Of a stretch of 64,000 nt of DNA, positions 1 through 10,364 are shown piece after piece. The stretch is taken from NCBI RefSeq assembly GCF_029844725.1, contig NZ_JAOCKJ010000011.1, forward strand, positions 1-64,000. The letters are read 5' to 3'. Both the position numbers and the translations under genes were made by a program. This DNA comes from Pantoea sp. GD03673 (GTDB taxonomy: Bacteria > Pseudomonadota > Gammaproteobacteria > Enterobacterales > Enterobacteriaceae). The first letter of the stretch is position 1, and the number at the start of each line of letters is the position of its first letter. The notes beneath the pieces are model-generated. The model made no database searches. It was given only the letters and a program-made list of their open reading frames with translations, and was not told where the DNA came from.

Positions 1-30
1 TGCCGCGATTTACTGCGGCGCGGGCTGCGT

Positions 31-58
31 ATATTACGCTTTCCGCATTGTCAGTCAA
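31..58 (-). promoter_or_regulatory. rRNA operon promoter P2
   Basis: Second tandem promoter on the minus strand: -35 TTGACT (53-58), 16-bp spacer and -10 TAATAT (31-36), then a GC-rich discriminator. Position about 120 bp downstream of P1 is as in E. coli rrn operons. The boxA leader and the 16S gene are not reached before the window ends. Confidence 0.85.
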
Positions 59-151
59 GCATTTATTTTCGCTTAACTCACTGGTTCGTATGATTTCGAA
101 CCTACTCAACATGGCGCTTCGTAAGCCGTTGTGCCGTGTCAGTGGAGGCGC

Positions 152-202
152 ATTATAGGGAGTTCTCGGAGGCTGACAAGTGCTAATTTCAAATAAAATT
201 CC
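152..202 (-). promoter_or_regulatory. rRNA operon promoter P1 with UP element
   Basis: Read on the minus strand there is a -35 TTGTCA (174-179), a 16-bp spacer and a -10 TATAAT (152-157), followed by a GC-rich discriminator. An AT-rich block (about 181-202) lies just upstream of the -35, like the UP element of E. coli rrnB P1. The arrangement directly after murI matches murI-rrnB in E. coli. The rRNA genes themselves would lie to the left, outside the window. Confidence 0.9.
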
Positions 203-230
203 GAGTGCCGATTTTTTCAGCTAAAAGCCG

Positions 231-1082
231 CTAAAGTGCCAGTTTTTCGAGCACCGGGAAGCCATAACGCTGCAAAACGGGTGATAATTGTACTGCTTCG
301 CCATCCAGCGCCGTACAGAATGCGACGTTTTGCTGAAAGGAGTGTACTTCAGGCGCTTCATGCTCCAGCAGCCAGACGGTACGTCGGGCGATTGCCGCAC
401 CGGAATCAATCAGACGCGTCCCTTCAGGCAACACCTGCTGCAACTCTTCGCGCAGTAAAGGAAAGTGCGTACAGCCTAAAACGACCGTGTCCGGGGGTTC
501 TGCCATCCGCAGCCATGGCTGGACAATACGCCGCACCTCATCCAGTGCAACCGCTTCACCGTGCAGCTTCGCTTCTGCCAGCTCAACCAGCTCCGCCGAT
601 CCCAGCATCTCAATGTTGCAGGAACCCGCAAATTGCGCCACCAGCTCATGCGTATAAGGACGGCGCACGGTTGCACGCGTTGCCAGTAATCCCACCACGC
701 CATTACGCGTCAGGCGTGCGGCCGGTTTAATCGCCGGCACCACACCCACGACAGGAAACGCAAAGCGTTCACGTAAAGCGGGCAAGGAAACCGTGCTGGC
801 CGTATTACAGGCGATGATGACTAATGAGAGAGGATAGTGCTGAGTAATCGCCTCAACGATGGCGACCACCCGCTCCACGATGAAGGCTTCGCTTTTCTCA
901 CCGTAAGGGAAGCCAGCGTTATCGAAAGCATAGAGATAATGCAGGTCCGGCAACAGCTGTCGGACCTCATCATAGACAGAAAGCCCACCGACGCCGGAAT
1001 CAAACACCAGCACGGTAGGGCGCAAATCAGAAGGTGTAGCTGCCGCTGAGGTAATACTCTCGTCCTGGGGTCTGATAGCCAT
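231..1082 (-). CDS. murI: Glutamate racemase MurI
   Basis: Converts L-glutamate to D-glutamate for peptidoglycan precursors in the cytoplasm. With the start at 1082 the protein has 283 residues, close to the E. coli length. The two catalytic cysteines are visible in CNTAS (Cys92) and GCTHFPLL (Cys204), and the N-terminal [10 protein letters not shown] motif is present. The open frame extends 15 codons further upstream, but homology begins at the ATG at 1082. The start lies 56 bp inside the end of btuB, the same overlap I recall for E. coli, so the two are probably translationally linked. rRNA promoters follow immediately downstream. Confidence 0.97.
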   Translation of the reverse strand: MAIRPQDESITSAAATPSDLRPTVLVFDSGVGGLSVYDEVRQLLPDLHYLYAFDNAGFPYGEKSEAFIVERVVAIVEAITQHYPLSLVIIACNTASTVSLPALRERFAFPVVGVVPAIKPAARLTRNGVVGLLATRATVRRPYTHELVAQFAGSCNIEMLGSAELVELAEAKLHGEAVALDEVRRIVQPWLRMAEPPDTVVLGCTHFPLLREELQQVLPEGTRLIDSGAAIARRTVWLLEHEAPEVHSFQQNVAFCTALDGEAVQLSPVLQRYGFPVLEKLAL

Positions 1083-2907
1083 ACACTGTCTCGTAATCTT
1101 TATCGAACAGGTTGGCAATTCTACCACGAACCGTGAGTTGTGAAGTGACCGGATATGAGACGGCGAGATCCCACAGGCTCACGCCCCCTAACTTCACGCG
1201 ACGGCTGGGCGTGCTGTTGAAGTCGGTATCATAACGGTCACCCAGATAGTGATAAGTAACAGACCAGTCAAAATCATACAGCGTCCAGTCGAGCTGATAT
1301 TTTACCTGCTGCTTCGCCCGGCGAATTAATGGCTGATTGCTGCTGCCATCCCGCGCATCAACATAATCATAAGAGAGCTGATGCGCCAGCGGCCCGGTAT
1401 CAAATCCGGCGGTCGCTTCAACGCCCTTAATGCGAGCCTGCTTAATGTTGTAGTAGCGGAAGGTCTGAGAATCGGCATCAATCAGGTTATCAATGTCATT
1501 GCGATAGCCTGAAACACGCCAGTTCACCGGTCCGCTCAGACCTTCAAAACCGGCTTCCCACTGCTTACTTTTTTCCGGGTTAAGATCGCGATTTCCATAA
1601 AACGGGCTGTAAACCTGCGACAGATTCGGTGCTTTAAAAGCAGTGCCGTAAGAGGCAAACGCGCGGTAGCCGGAGATAAACTCCCATGACGCCGCCGTCT
1701 GCCAGGTGTTATGCCAGCCGAACTGATTGTTATCGTCACCGCGTACCGCACCTTCAAGGGTAACGCTGCCAAACTGCTGCTGGCCGGTCAGGTAGAGGCC
1801 GGTATTACGCTGCTCATAGCCATCTGACAGATAATTCGTACCCGGCTCGGTCGTCTCTTTCTGCCAGTCGACACCGGCGCTGATAGCGCCCTGCCCCACC
1901 TGTACGGTGTTACCCCACTGCAGGTTGTACTGCGTGACATCATCAAAGGTGGACGCGGCACCGTAGCGGCCATTGCGTGGGTCGTAGTTAATGTCTTTGG
2001 TATGACCATAACTGGCGATGAGCTGGGTAGAGTAGACGTCACGGTTAAAACGTAATCCGGTGTCCCAGGTCTGGCTGTAGAGCTGACGGGTATCGGCCAG
2101 CCCGACGATACGGGTAAAACTGTCATCGTAGCTGTATGACCCATCGTAGGCGGTACGGTTATCAAACCCATAACCCCGCACAAAACCACTCAGCTCATCG
2201 CTGAACTGATGTTCAAGGTTGCCATAAAGGGTTTTGCTCATGAAGCCATCACGATCGTGCTGCGCCGGGCCATAGTCATTAGGGTAGCCCGCCACCACAT
2301 CATACCCTTTGGTATAGGTATAGTTGCCAGCCAGCGTCAGCTTTGTCGCGTCGCCCAGCCTCTGCTGGGTTGATCCGTCCCAGGATTGATAGCCATTGGA
2401 ACCCATGCCTGCGGTCAGCGTAGTACCGGATTGTGCGCGGCCCGTAATGATATTCACCACGCCGCCAATAGCATCGGAACCGTAAACCGCAGAACGTGCG
2501 CCGCGAATATATTCGATGCGCTGCACCAGCGACAGGGGAATCTGGCTGAGATCTGATGAACCGCTGATGCCCGCCTGATTAAGCCGGATACCATCAATCA
2601 GGATCAGCACATGTCTGGACTCGGTGCCCCGAATAAACAGTGAACTTTGCTGCCCTAACCCGCCATTCTGTGCGACATCGACACCCGGCAGACGGCGCAT
2701 CACATCCGTCAGGCTTTTGGCCTGCCAGCGATCAATCTCATCACGCGTGACGACGGTTGTGGGAGCCAGCACACCTGAAACAGGTTCAGCAAAACGGTTG
2801 GCTGTGACGATTTGCGTATCATCACTGACCTGCGCAAAACCGTTTTGCGCCCAGAGACACACCGCCGTTGCGCTCAGAGCGAACAGCGAAGCACTTTTAT
2901 TTATCAT
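1027..2907 (-). CDS. btuB: TonB-dependent vitamin B12 outer-membrane receptor BtuB
   Basis: Imports cobalamin across the outer membrane using TonB energy. A Sec signal peptide (about residues 1-25) precedes a TonB box (TQIVTA, about 31-36), a plug domain ([40 protein letters not shown]) and a beta-barrel that ends in a C-terminal Phe (SGSYTF). The 626 residues compare with 614 in E. coli. An in-frame ATG four codons upstream (2919) lies in the 3' arm of a leader hairpin, as a non-start ATG does in E. coli, so I place the start at 2907. Expression is expected to fall when cobalamin binds the upstream riboswitch. The 3' end overlaps murI by 56 bp. Confidence 0.96.
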   Translation of the reverse strand: MINKSASLFALSATAVCLWAQNGFAQVSDDTQIVTANRFAEPVSGVLAPTTVVTRDEIDRWQAKSLTDVMRRLPGVDVAQNGGLGQQSSLFIRGTESRHVLILIDGIRLNQAGISGSSDLSQIPLSLVQRIEYIRGARSAVYGSDAIGGVVNIITGRAQSGTTLTAGMGSNGYQSWDGSTQQRLGDATKLTLAGNYTYTKGYDVVAGYPNDYGPAQHDRDGFMSKTLYGNLEHQFSDELSGFVRGYGFDNRTAYDGSYSYDDSFTRIVGLADTRQLYSQTWDTGLRFNRDVYSTQLIASYGHTKDINYDPRNGRYGAASTFDDVTQYNLQWGNTVQVGQGAISAGVDWQKETTEPGTNYLSDGYEQRNTGLYLTGQQQFGSVTLEGAVRGDDNNQFGWHNTWQTAASWEFISGYRAFASYGTAFKAPNLSQVYSPFYGNRDLNPEKSKQWEAGFEGLSGPVNWRVSGYRNDIDNLIDADSQTFRYYNIKQARIKGVEATAGFDTGPLAHQLSYDYVDARDGSSNQPLIRRAKQQVKYQLDWTLYDFDWSVTYHYLGDRYDTDFNSTPSRRVKLGGVSLWDLAVSYPVTSQLTVRGRIANLFDKDYETVYGYQTPGREYYLSGSYTF

Positions 2908-2913
2908 TTTTAA

Positions 2914-2943
2914 ACGCATCCATAAGACGAAGCAGGATGCCGC
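2914..2943 (-). promoter_or_regulatory. btuB expression-platform hairpin
   Basis: On the minus strand GCATCC and GGATGC pair around a short loop just upstream of the btuB start, at the place of the E. coli regulatory hairpin. The ATG at 2919 lies in the 3' arm, which supports the downstream ATG at 2907 as the true start. That this hairpin controls ribosome access is inferred from the E. coli system. Confidence 0.75.
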
Positions 2944-2990
2944 GGGCCGTCAATCAATAGAACGCGATGACTGAACGAGTAGCGACGTTA

Positions 2991-3146
2991 CACCGGCAGG
3001 TCTTCGGGCTGGGAACCATAAGTGATGATGACTTCCCATCCCGCAGGACAGTGTCTGCAATTGCACACATCACGACATTCCTTACCGCTGCGCGTCAGCT
3101 CCAGATTCACACTGGATTCCCTATTAACTCGGGCTTGAGGCCGGCG
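2991..3146 (-). promoter_or_regulatory. Cobalamin (AdoCbl) riboswitch aptamer of btuB
   Basis: Read on the minus strand, the segment carries the conserved B12 box (2993-3010, AGCCCGAAGACCTGCCGG), the GGGAATCCAGTG and GCGCAGCGGTAAGGAA blocks further 5', and terminal GCCGG/CCGGT arms forming P1. These match the E. coli btuB leader element closely. The family represses btuB translation when adenosylcobalamin is bound. Confidence 0.95.
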
Positions 3147-3270
3147 TCTGCAGTCTACGGAGTGGAGATACGGAAGTCCAGACAGCCAGATATCTTCTCG
3201 CTGCAGGACTGGACATCAGCAAGTGAATGCCTACAATCGCCCGCTGGTAAGCTATTAATCAGGATTGCTC

Positions 3271-4374
3271 ATGACACCCGAACATCTCCCCATTGAAGAG
3301 TATGACGCACAGCTGGCGGAAAAAGTCAGTCGTTTAGAGACGATGATGACGCCGTTTGCTGCGCCCGACGTGGAGGTGTTCCGTTCACCGGTCAGCCACT
3401 ATCGGATGCGTGCCGAATTCCGCCTGTGGCACGACGGCGACGATATCTATCACATCATCTTTGATCAGCAGACACGCGAGCGGATCCGTGTTGATCAGTT
3501 CCCGGCGGCCAGCCAGCTGATCAATCAACTGATGCCAAAGATGATTGCCGCAATCCGGGATAATCGTACCCTGCGCCATAAATTGTTCCAGATCGACTAT
3601 CTGTCGACCATGAGCAATCAGATTGTGATTTCATTACTCTATCACCGCAGGCTGGATGATGAGTGGCAGCAGGCAGCCGCGGTGCTGCGTGACCAGCTGC
3701 GGGCTGAAGGGCTGGATGTGCAGCTGATTGGCCGGGCGACGAAGACCAAAATCTGTCTGGATCGCGACTATGTCGATGAGTGTCTGCCGGTGGCGGGTCG
3801 TGAAATCATTTATCGCCAGGTCGAAAACAGTTTTACCCAGCCCAATGCGGCGATGAATATTCAGATGCTGGAGTGGGCGCTGGACGTGACTCAGGATTCA
3901 CAGGGTGACCTGCTGGAACTCTACTGCGGCAACGGCAACTTCTCGCTGGCGTTAGCGCGCAATTTTCGCCGCGTGCTGGCGACCGAGATCGCCAAACCCT
4001 CTGTTGCGTCGGCACAATACAATATTGCCGTGAACCAGATTGATAACGTGCAGATCATTCGCATGGCGGCAGAAGAGTTTACACAGGCGATGAATGGCGT
4101 GCGCAGCTTCAATCGTCTGGAAGGGATTGACCTGACCAGTTACGAATGCGAGACGATTTTTGTCGATCCGCCGCGCAGCGGACTGGATGAAGAGACGGTG
4201 AAAATGGTGCAGGCGTATCCGCGCATCCTTTATATCTCATGCAATCCGCAAACGCTGAGTGACAATCTGCAGACGCTGTCAGAAACGCACGACGTGACGC
4301 GCCTGGCGCTGTTTGATCAGTTCCCCTATACCCATCATATGGAATGCGGCGTTCTGCTGACACGTAAGGCGTAA
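3271..4374 (+). CDS. trmA: tRNA (uracil-5-)-methyltransferase TrmA
   Basis: Makes ribothymidine at position 54 of the T-loop of tRNAs, using S-adenosylmethionine. Length is 367 residues against 366 in E. coli. The SAM-binding segment [14 protein letters not shown], the [10 protein letters not shown] motif, the catalytic-Cys region YISCNP and the C-terminal HHMECGVLL are all present. The ATG at 3271 follows AGGA (3261-3264) at 6 nt and matches the family start; an in-frame TTG two codons upstream is less likely. Divergent from btuB and convergent with yijD across a shared terminator. Confidence 0.97.
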   Translation: MTPEHLPIEEYDAQLAEKVSRLETMMTPFAAPDVEVFRSPVSHYRMRAEFRLWHDGDDIYHIIFDQQTRERIRVDQFPAASQLINQLMPKMIAAIRDNRTLRHKLFQIDYLSTMSNQIVISLLYHRRLDDEWQQAAAVLRDQLRAEGLDVQLIGRATKTKICLDRDYVDECLPVAGREIIYRQVENSFTQPNAAMNIQMLEWALDVTQDSQGDLLELYCGNGNFSLALARNFRRVLATEIAKPSVASAQYNIAVNQIDNVQIIRMAAEEFTQAMNGVRSFNRLEGIDLTSYECETIFVDPPRSGLDEETVKMVQAYPRILYISCNPQTLSDNLQTLSETHDVTRLALFDQFPYTHHMECGVLLTRKA

Positions 4375-4377
4375 ACT

Positions 4378-4405
4378 AAAACGGGAACCCTGAGGTTCCC
4401 GTTTT
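4378..4405. terminator. Bidirectional terminator between trmA and yijD
   Basis: Perfect 12-bp inverted repeat AAAACGGGAACC/GGTTCCCGTTTT with a CTGA loop. It is T-rich at the 3' side on either strand, so it can end both trmA and fabR-yijD transcripts. Confidence 0.9.
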
Positions 4406-4411
4406 CATTTA

Positions 4412-4786
4412 TCACAACCCATTTCGCTTGCGCTTTAAACGCGTCGCAATCCAGAACACCAGCGCCACCATTAACACGGTGGGAATGAAGTTGGAGCCGA
4501 TATCCGGGTATTCTGCCCGCACCAGCGCACTGTAGACCAGAATCCCCAGCAGGAAGAATGCCGCCGCCAGGCCTGGCATGCCGTCCGGCATGTTGGTGTT
4601 GAGATACCGCTGATGGAGGCACCAGGCCGCCAGACCCAGCGCAATCAGCGGGAAAATCGAAAAGGGAACAAAGGCGCTGAACAGCACAGAAAACGAGCCG
4701 TTAATCGCTAAGCCGGTAATAAAAGCCAGTGCCAGCGTGCTTTTATCGCGGATACCTGGGTGGGTCATGGACGGATCCTTACTCAT
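4412..4786 (-). CDS. yijD: Inner-membrane protein YijD (DUF1422)
   Basis: Small membrane protein of 124 residues with about four hydrophobic segments and a basic C-terminal tail (RLKRKRN). It matches E. coli YijD, including [15 protein letters not shown] and [12 protein letters not shown]. No biochemical role is established for the family. The start overlaps the fabR stop by 3 nt (ATGA arrangement), so it is co-translated with fabR, which is also its partner in E. coli. Confidence 0.9.
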   Translation of the reverse strand: MSKDPSMTHPGIRDKSTLALAFITGLAINGSFSVLFSAFVPFSIFPLIALGLAAWCLHQRYLNTNMPDGMPGLAAAFFLLGILVYSALVRAEYPDIGSNFIPTVLMVALVFWIATRLKRKRNGL

Positions 4787-5430
4787 TGCTCTTCGGTTTT
4801 TTCCAGGGTAACCGCCAGTCGTTCCTGCTCACGGCGGTACCAGTAATAAGCGCCTTTGGCGATCATTCGCAGCTGCAATACCAGCCGATCCTCAAGCTTA
4901 CGTCGCTGCTCAGCATCAACATCCAGTGCTTCTGCACCGGCGCTGAAGACAATGGTCACCATCGCTTCAGCCTGCGCTTCGGTAAAACTGCGCGGCATGC
5001 GATTTTCGACCTCAAGATAATCGGCCAGTTCAGCGATAAAGTGCTGAATTTCACGCGCCACGGCGGCACGAAAAGCGGCAGAGGTGCCGGAACGTTCACG
5101 CAGTAACAGGCGAAAAGCGTTGGGGTTATTGCCGATGAACTCCATAAAGGTCGACACCGACGTTTTAATAATGCTGCCCCCTTTGGCGATACGCTGGCGC
5201 GCCTGGCGCATCAGCTGGCGAAGCATCAGCCCGCTTTCATCGACCATGGTCAGGCCAAGCTCATCAACATCCTTAAAATGCCGATAAAAAGAGGTGGGTG
5301 CTATCCCGGCTTCACGGGCAACTTCCCGCAAACTCAGACTGGTAAAACTGCGTTCGGCGCTGAGCTGACTGAAAGCTGCTTCAATCAGTGTACGTCGTGT
5401 ACGTTCTTTTTGTTGCGCTCTGACGCCCAT
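4783..5430 (-). CDS. fabR: TetR-family repressor of unsaturated fatty acid synthesis FabR
   Basis: DNA-binding repressor of fabA and fabB in E. coli, sensing the saturated/unsaturated acyl-thioester balance. The 215 residues equal the E. coli length. The N-terminal TetR helix-turn-helix is at about residues 28-50 ([22 protein letters not shown]), followed by the helical ligand domain with [14 protein letters not shown]. It forms an operon with yijD (overlapping stop and start) and is divergent from sthA. Confidence 0.94.
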   Translation of the reverse strand: MGVRAQQKERTRRTLIEAAFSQLSAERSFTSLSLREVAREAGIAPTSFYRHFKDVDELGLTMVDESGLMLRQLMRQARQRIAKGGSIIKTSVSTFMEFIGNNPNAFRLLLRERSGTSAAFRAAVAREIQHFIAELADYLEVENRMPRSFTEAQAEAMVTIVFSAGAEALDVDAEQRRKLEDRLVLQLRMIAKGAYYWYRREQERLAVTLEKTEEQ

Positions 5431-5622
5431 TCTCTCTGCCTTTAGCGGTATTGAGTGGGCACTATAACAAAATATTCAGCGTACAGAGTGGCAATCTTTG
5501 TCACCGCCTGTGAACCTCACTCTTTGCCAAACTGTGACGAAAATCGCTGATAGAATTCAGAAGTGCGCGACGAGATGTTAGAATCTCGTTGTAAAAATGT
5601 ATAAATAATAGGACGTATCGGT

Positions 5623-7023
5623 ATGCAAAAGTCTTACGATTACGATGCCATTGTGATTGGCTCAGGGCCCGGCGGTGAAGGGGCGGCGATGGGGCTGGTA
5701 AAACAGGGAGCGCGTATCGCCGTGATCGAACGCTACCACAACATCGGCGGCGGTTGTACGCACTGGGGCACCATCCCTTCTAAAGCCCTTCGCCACGCCG
5801 TCAGCCGCATCATTGAATTTAACCAGAACCCGCTCTATAGCGATCATACCCGACTGCTTCGCTCCTCTTTTGCCGACATTCTCAATCACACCGAAAACGT
5901 GATCAGCCAGCAGACAGCCATGCGTCAGGGCTTCTACGAGCGTAACCGCTGTGAACTGTATCAGGGTGATGCGCATTTTGTGGATGCCAATACCATTGAG
6001 ATTGAGCAACCCGATGGCACGCGTGAGACGCTGACGGCAGAGAAGTTTGTTATCGCCTGCGGGTCACGCCCTTACCATCCTGACGACGTCGACTTTACCC
6101 ATCCCCGCGTGTATGACTCCGACTCTATCCTTAACCTGCACCACGAGCCGGGCCACGTCATTATTTATGGCGCAGGCGTGATTGGCTGCGAGTATGCCTC
6201 GATTTTCCGCGGCCTGAACGTCAAAGTTGACCTGATTAACACCCGCGATCGTCTGCTGGCGTTTCTCGATCAGGAGATGTCTGACTCGCTCTCTTATCAC
6301 TTCTGGAACAGCGGCGTGGTGATTCGTCACAACGAAGAGTTTGAGAAGATTGAAGGCGTGGAAGATGGCGTCATCATGCATCTGAAGTCGGGCAAGAAAG
6401 TAAAAGCGGACTGCCTGCTGTATGCCAACGGCAGAACCGGTAACACCGATTCGCTGTCGCTGGAAAATGTGGGTCTGGAAGCCGATGGTCGTGGCCTGCT
6501 GAAAGTGAACAGCATGTATCAGACCGCTCAGCCGCACATCTATGCCGTTGGTGACGTGATTGGCTACCCAAGCCTGGCCTCAGCCGCCTACGATCAGGGC
6601 CGTATTGCCGCGCAGGCGATTATCAAAGGGGAAGCGTCAGCGCACCTCATTGAAGATATTCCGACCGGGATCTACACCATTCCTGAAATCAGCTCCGTGG
6701 GTAAAACCGAGCAGCAGCTGACGGCCATGAAAGTGCCTTACGAAGTGGGTCGTGCACAGTTCAAACATCTGGCACGCGCGCAGATTGTCGGTATGAACGT
6801 TGGCAGCCTCAAGATTCTGTTCCATCGGGAAACGAAAGAGATTCTGGGGATCCACTGCTTTGGCGAGCGTGCTGCCGAGATCATTCACATTGGTCAGGCG
6901 ATCATGGAGCAAAAAAATGGTGGCAACACGATTGAGTACTTCGTGAATACCACCTTTAACTACCCGACCATGGCCGAAGCCTATCGCGTTGCGGCGTTAA
7001 ACGGCTTAAACCGCCTGTTTTAA
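5623..7023 (+). CDS. sthA: Soluble pyridine nucleotide transhydrogenase SthA
   Basis: Cytoplasmic flavoprotein that moves reducing equivalents between NADPH and NAD+, chiefly to dispose of excess NADPH. The 466 residues include the FAD motif [10 protein letters not shown] near the N-terminus, the NAD(P) motif [11 protein letters not shown] and the C-terminal dimer domain. The redox-disulfide position of related reductases reads CTHWGT here, lacking the second Cys as is typical for SthA. AGGACG precedes the ATG. The 3' end overlaps convergent oxyR by 18 bp. Confidence 0.97.
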   Translation: MQKSYDYDAIVIGSGPGGEGAAMGLVKQGARIAVIERYHNIGGGCTHWGTIPSKALRHAVSRIIEFNQNPLYSDHTRLLRSSFADILNHTENVISQQTAMRQGFYERNRCELYQGDAHFVDANTIEIEQPDGTRETLTAEKFVIACGSRPYHPDDVDFTHPRVYDSDSILNLHHEPGHVIIYGAGVIGCEYASIFRGLNVKVDLINTRDRLLAFLDQEMSDSLSYHFWNSGVVIRHNEEFEKIEGVEDGVIMHLKSGKKVKADCLLYANGRTGNTDSLSLENVGLEADGRGLLKVNSMYQTAQPHIYAVGDVIGYPSLASAAYDQGRIAAQAIIKGEASAHLIEDIPTGIYTIPEISSVGKTEQQLTAMKVPYEVGRAQFKHLARAQIVGMNVGSLKILFHRETKEILGIHCFGERAAEIIHIGQAIMEQKNGGNTIEYFVNTTFNYPTMAEAYRVAALNGLNRLF

Positions 7024-7923
7024 CGTTGTGTCGAGATAGTGCTGCATGTGGGTTTTAATTGCCTCTGCCAGCTGTTCATAACGGCTGCGCAGAGGTGAAC
7101 CCGGACGATAGACCAGCGCAATCGTACGCTGTGGCACCGGTTTGTAGCAGGGAAGATAGCAGACGCCGTCGCGGACACGCTCCGGCGGGACAGCCAGCGC
7201 CGGTAACAGCGTAATCCCGCTGCCAGCCGCCACCATATTGCGCAGCGTCTCAAGGCTGGTTGCGCGGAAATGGGTATCTTCATCGGCACCCGCCTCAAAA
7301 CAGAAGCCCATCGCCTGATCGCGCAGACAGTGCCCGTCTTCCAGCATCAGCAACTTCTCGCCAGCCAGATCGGACATCGGCACGCGATCGCGATCGCACC
7401 ACGGATGGTCGGCATAGACGGCCAGCTTCATCGGCTCATCAAACAGCGGCACTTCGATAAAGGCCTGGCTCTCTTTGACCAGCGCGATAATCGCACAGTC
7501 CAGCTTGCCGCTGTCGAGCTGAGACAGCAGCTGCTGCGTCTGCGCTTCGTGCAGGTACATTTCCAGTTTCGGGAAGGTCTGGTGCAGCGTCGGGATAATC
7601 TGTGGCAATAAATAGGGCGCGGTGGTTGGGATGAGGCCGATATGCAGCGGACCTGACATCGCTTCCCCTTGCTGACTGGCCATCTCTTTCAGCACTTTCA
7701 CTTCGCGCAACACCGTTCGCGCCTGCTCCACCAGCAGCAGACCTGCCTGCGTGAACAGCACTTTACGGCTGGTGCGCTCCAGCAGCATCACACCCAGCTC
7801 ATCTTCCAGCTTACGGATCTGCCCGCTTAATGTTGGCTGACTGACATGACACGCATCCGCAGCACGGCGGAAATGACGGTGCTCAGCAAGCGAAACCAGA
7901 TATTCAAGATCACGAATATTCAT
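7006..7923 (-). CDS. oxyR: LysR-family hydrogen peroxide sensor OxyR
   Basis: Peroxide-responsive transcription activator. From the ATG at 7923 the protein has 305 residues, exactly the E. coli length. The N-terminal winged HTH ([20 protein letters not shown]) is followed by the regulatory domain with the redox pair Cys199 and Cys208 ([13 protein letters not shown]). The open frame runs 32 codons further upstream, but that extension covers the regulatory region, while GGAGGG lies just 5' of the chosen ATG. It is divergent from the Prx5-Grx gene and shares an OxyR operator with it. The stop overlaps the end of sthA by 18 bp. Confidence 0.97.
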   Translation of the reverse strand: MNIRDLEYLVSLAEHRHFRRAADACHVSQPTLSGQIRKLEDELGVMLLERTSRKVLFTQAGLLLVEQARTVLREVKVLKEMASQQGEAMSGPLHIGLIPTTAPYLLPQIIPTLHQTFPKLEMYLHEAQTQQLLSQLDSGKLDCAIIALVKESQAFIEVPLFDEPMKLAVYADHPWCDRDRVPMSDLAGEKLLMLEDGHCLRDQAMGFCFEAGADEDTHFRATSLETLRNMVAAGSGITLLPALAVPPERVRDGVCYLPCYKPVPQRTIALVYRPGSPLRSRYEQLAEAIKTHMQHYLDTTLKQAV

Positions 7924-7942
7924 TATTACCCTCCAAACCACG

Positions 7943-7979
7943 ATAGCCCGTGGCGATAGATAGAATAGCAATGAACGAT
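7943..7979. promoter_or_regulatory. OxyR tetramer operator between oxyR and prx5-grx
   Basis: The OxyR consensus is ATAG-N7-CTAT-N7-ATAG-N7-CTAT. Here ATAG (7943), CGAT (7954), ATAG (7965) and CGAT (7976) fall at exact 11-bp spacing, matching 14 of 16 consensus bases. The site lies 20 bp upstream of the oxyR start and 68 bp upstream of the Prx5-Grx start, so autoregulation of oxyR and peroxide activation of the fusion gene are both plausible. Confidence 0.75.
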
Positions 7980-8046
7980 TGGCCCTATCAAGGGTGGTTG
8001 GGAATAATGCGCGCATCAAATGGAAGACGGCAGTTCAGGAGCAAAA

Positions 8047-8781
8047 ATGTTTGCAAGTCAGGAAGGTAAAGCTATTCCGTCAGTCACTTTTCACACGCGT
8101 CAGGGCGATCGCTGGGTCGATGTAACCACTGAAGCGTTGTTTAAAGATAAAACGGTTATCGTTTTTTCACTGCCGGGTGCATTTACACCGACCTGCTCCT
8201 CCAGCCATCTGCCACGTTACAACGAATTAGCGGGTCTGTTTGCCCGGCAGGGTGTGGACAGCATCCTGTGCGTTTCAGTCAATGACACCTTTGTGATGAA
8301 CGCCTGGAAAGCAGAACAGCGCGCAGACAACATTACCTTTATTCCTGATGGCAACGGCGAATTCACACGTGGCATGGAGATGCTGGTTGAAAAAGCCGAT
8401 TTAGGCTTTGGCCCACGCTCATGGCGCTACTCGATGCTGGTGCGTAACGGCGTGGTCGAGAAAATGTTTGTCGAGCCGAACAAGGCTGGCGACCCCTTTG
8501 AGGTCTCAGATGCCGACACCATGCTGCGCTATCTGGCACCAGAGTGTAAAGCCCAGGAGTCGGTCTCCATCTTTACTAAACCGGGTTGCCCGTTCTGCAC
8601 TCAGGCAAAACAGATGCTGATGAATCATGGTATTCAGTATGAAGAGATTGTGCTGGGGCAGGATGCGACAACCGTAAGTCTGCGTGCCGTTTCAGGCCGG
8701 GCGACAGTGCCGCAAATCTTCATGGGGGGGCGTCACATTGGCGGCAGTGAGGATTTGCAACAATACTTGCTGTCAGCGTAA
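8047..8781 (+). CDS. Hybrid peroxiredoxin-glutaredoxin (Prx5-Grx)
   Basis: Thiol peroxidase fused to its own glutaredoxin, as in the characterised Haemophilus influenzae hybrid Prx5; it should reduce peroxides with glutathione. In the 244 residues, the Prx5 domain (about 1-160) has the peroxidatic Cys50 in PGAFTPTC, and the glutaredoxin domain (about 172-244) has a CPFC active site at 181-184, plus TVPQIF and GG motifs for glutathione binding. AGGAG (8037-8041) sits 5 nt before the ATG at 8047; an upstream in-frame ATG (8020) has no such site. It occupies the position of oxyS in E. coli, divergent from oxyR, and is followed by a strong terminator. Confidence 0.93.
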   Translation: MFASQEGKAIPSVTFHTRQGDRWVDVTTEALFKDKTVIVFSLPGAFTPTCSSSHLPRYNELAGLFARQGVDSILCVSVNDTFVMNAWKAEQRADNITFIPDGNGEFTRGMEMLVEKADLGFGPRSWRYSMLVRNGVVEKMFVEPNKAGDPFEVSDADTMLRYLAPECKAQESVSIFTKPGCPFCTQAKQMLMNHGIQYEEIVLGQDATTVSLRAVSGRATVPQIFMGGRHIGGSEDLQQYLLSA

Positions 8782-8863
8782 TCGAATCTGAGCGTCGGCC
8801 GGGAGAGCGGACGCTTTAGATGATGTGCCTATAAAAAAGTAGTAATTCTGAAGCTAGAGGTTG

Positions 8864-8891
8864 GCGGGCATGTTATATGCCCGCTTTTTTT
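8864..8891 (+). terminator. Rho-independent terminator of prx5-grx
   Basis: GCGGGCAT/ATGCCCGC stem with a GTTAT loop, followed by seven T residues. It lies 82 bp after the stop codon and just before the argH 3' end. Confidence 0.92.
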
Positions 8892-8900
8892 GCCTGCGAT

Positions 8901-10274
8901 TTACGCGAGACGCTGTTTTGCGTCGCCGATAGCACGCGCAACCTGCTGTGGTGAGACACCACCCTGCGCATTACGCTTGTCCAGACAGGATTGCAGCGCC
9001 AGAATCGGATAGACATCATCGCCAATTACCGTGCTGAACTGCTGCAGCTGGGCCAGCGACAGCGCTTCCAGCGCGACACCCTGTCCGATGGCGGCAACCA
9101 CCACTTCTCCGACAATATGGTGTGCTTCACGGAACGGCACGCCTTTAGCGACAAGATAGTCAGCCAGTTCGGTTGAGTTGGCGTAACCCTGTTCAGCGGC
9201 TTCCTGGCAGCGCGGACGTTTAACCTGCAGGCCATCCAGCACCAGTACGGACATGTGCAGACAGTCGAGCCAGGTATCGAGCGCGTCAAACAGCCCTTCT
9301 TTGTCTTCCTGCATATCTTTGTTATACGCCAGCGGCAGACCTTTCAGCGTCATCATCATGCCGGTCAGTGCGCCCTGCACCCGACCACACTTGCCACGAA
9401 TCAGCTCCAGCGCATCCGGATTTTTCTTCTGCGGCATCAGCGAGGAGCCGGAGGTGACTTTATCTGACAGTTCAATGAAGCCCGCTTCACCGGTGTTGAA
9501 GAAGATCATATCTTCAGCAAAGCGCGACAGATGTACCATGCCGATAGCGGCGTCAGAGAGCAGTTCCAGCACGTGATCGCGGTCTGACACGGTGTCCAGA
9601 CTGTTGCGTGTGGCAGAAGCAAAGCCCAGCCAGCCGGCCAGTTGCTGACGATCGATCTCGTATGCAGTACCGGCCAGTGCGCCACAGCCCAGCGGGCTGA
9701 CATCAAGCCGCTTCAGGGTATCCTGCAGACGACTCTCATCACGTGCCAGCATTTCAACATAAGCCAGACACCAGTGGGCAAATGTCACCGGCTGCGCACG
9801 CTGCAGGTGGGTGTAACCCGGCATGACCGCATCCTGATTGGCTTCAGCAGTGATCACCAGCGCCTGCTGCAGATCACGCGTGGCAGCCAGCAGTGCGTCA
9901 ATCTGCACCTTGCACCACAGTTTCAGATCGGTCGCGACCTGATCATTACGGCTACGGCCGGTGTGCAGCTTTTTACCCAGCGCGCCCACTTTGTCGATCA
10001 ACTTGCCTTCAACCCAGCTGTGGATATCTTCAGCGTCGCTCTGCAGAATCTGCTCCGGATTCTCACGCACGTCATCCAGCAGCGTATTCAGGGCCGCTTC
10101 CAGCTGCTGCTGCTCATCCCCGGTCAGAACATTTACTGTCACCAGCGCTTTGGACCAGGCAACAGAGCCAATGATGTCCTGCTCTGCCAGGCGGTAATCG
10201 AAGCGCAGCGAGTCATTAAACCGTTTAAAACGTTGATCCGCTGCCTGAGTAAACCGTCCACCCCAAAGTGCCAT
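8901..10274 (-). CDS. argH: Argininosuccinate lyase ArgH
   Basis: Last step of arginine synthesis: splits argininosuccinate into arginine and fumarate. The 457 residues equal the E. coli length. The fumarase/aspartase superfamily signature [11 protein letters not shown] is present, as are the [14 protein letters not shown] and YTHLQRAQP substrate-binding segments. The ATG at 10274 has AGAGGAG upstream; 26 further open codons upstream are noncoding spacer. Last gene of argCBGH, separated from argG by 90 bp that hold two GC-rich hairpins. Confidence 0.97.
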   Translation of the reverse strand: MALWGGRFTQAADQRFKRFNDSLRFDYRLAEQDIIGSVAWSKALVTVNVLTGDEQQQLEAALNTLLDDVRENPEQILQSDAEDIHSWVEGKLIDKVGALGKKLHTGRSRNDQVATDLKLWCKVQIDALLAATRDLQQALVITAEANQDAVMPGYTHLQRAQPVTFAHWCLAYVEMLARDESRLQDTLKRLDVSPLGCGALAGTAYEIDRQQLAGWLGFASATRNSLDTVSDRDHVLELLSDAAIGMVHLSRFAEDMIFFNTGEAGFIELSDKVTSGSSLMPQKKNPDALELIRGKCGRVQGALTGMMMTLKGLPLAYNKDMQEDKEGLFDALDTWLDCLHMSVLVLDGLQVKRPRCQEAAEQGYANSTELADYLVAKGVPFREAHHIVGEVVVAAIGQGVALEALSLAQLQQFSTVIGDDVYPILALQSCLDKRNAQGGVSPQQVARAIGDAKQRLA

Positions 10275-10301
10275 GTGAAAACTCCTCTGAATCGTTAAAC
10301 A

Positions 10302-10359
10302 AGGGGCGGCATAAATGCCGCCCCTGAAGTGAAACTGTGAGGCGAGGCGCACCTCGCCT
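10302..10359 (-). other. Two intercistronic hairpins between argG and argH
   Basis: Two strong inverted repeats sit between the argG stop and the argH ribosome site: AGGCGAGG/CCTCGCCT with a 4-nt loop (10340-10359) and AGGGGCGGCAT/ATGCCGCCCCT almost without loop (10302-10325). Neither is followed by a T run on the minus strand, so they look more like RNA-stability or partial-attenuation elements than full terminators. Confidence 0.7.
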
Positions 10360-10364
10360 GAAAA

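Noticed and set aside
2967..3296. 109-residue plus-strand frame upstream of trmA
   Set aside because: It lies entirely over the btuB riboswitch and leader on the other strand and has no homology.
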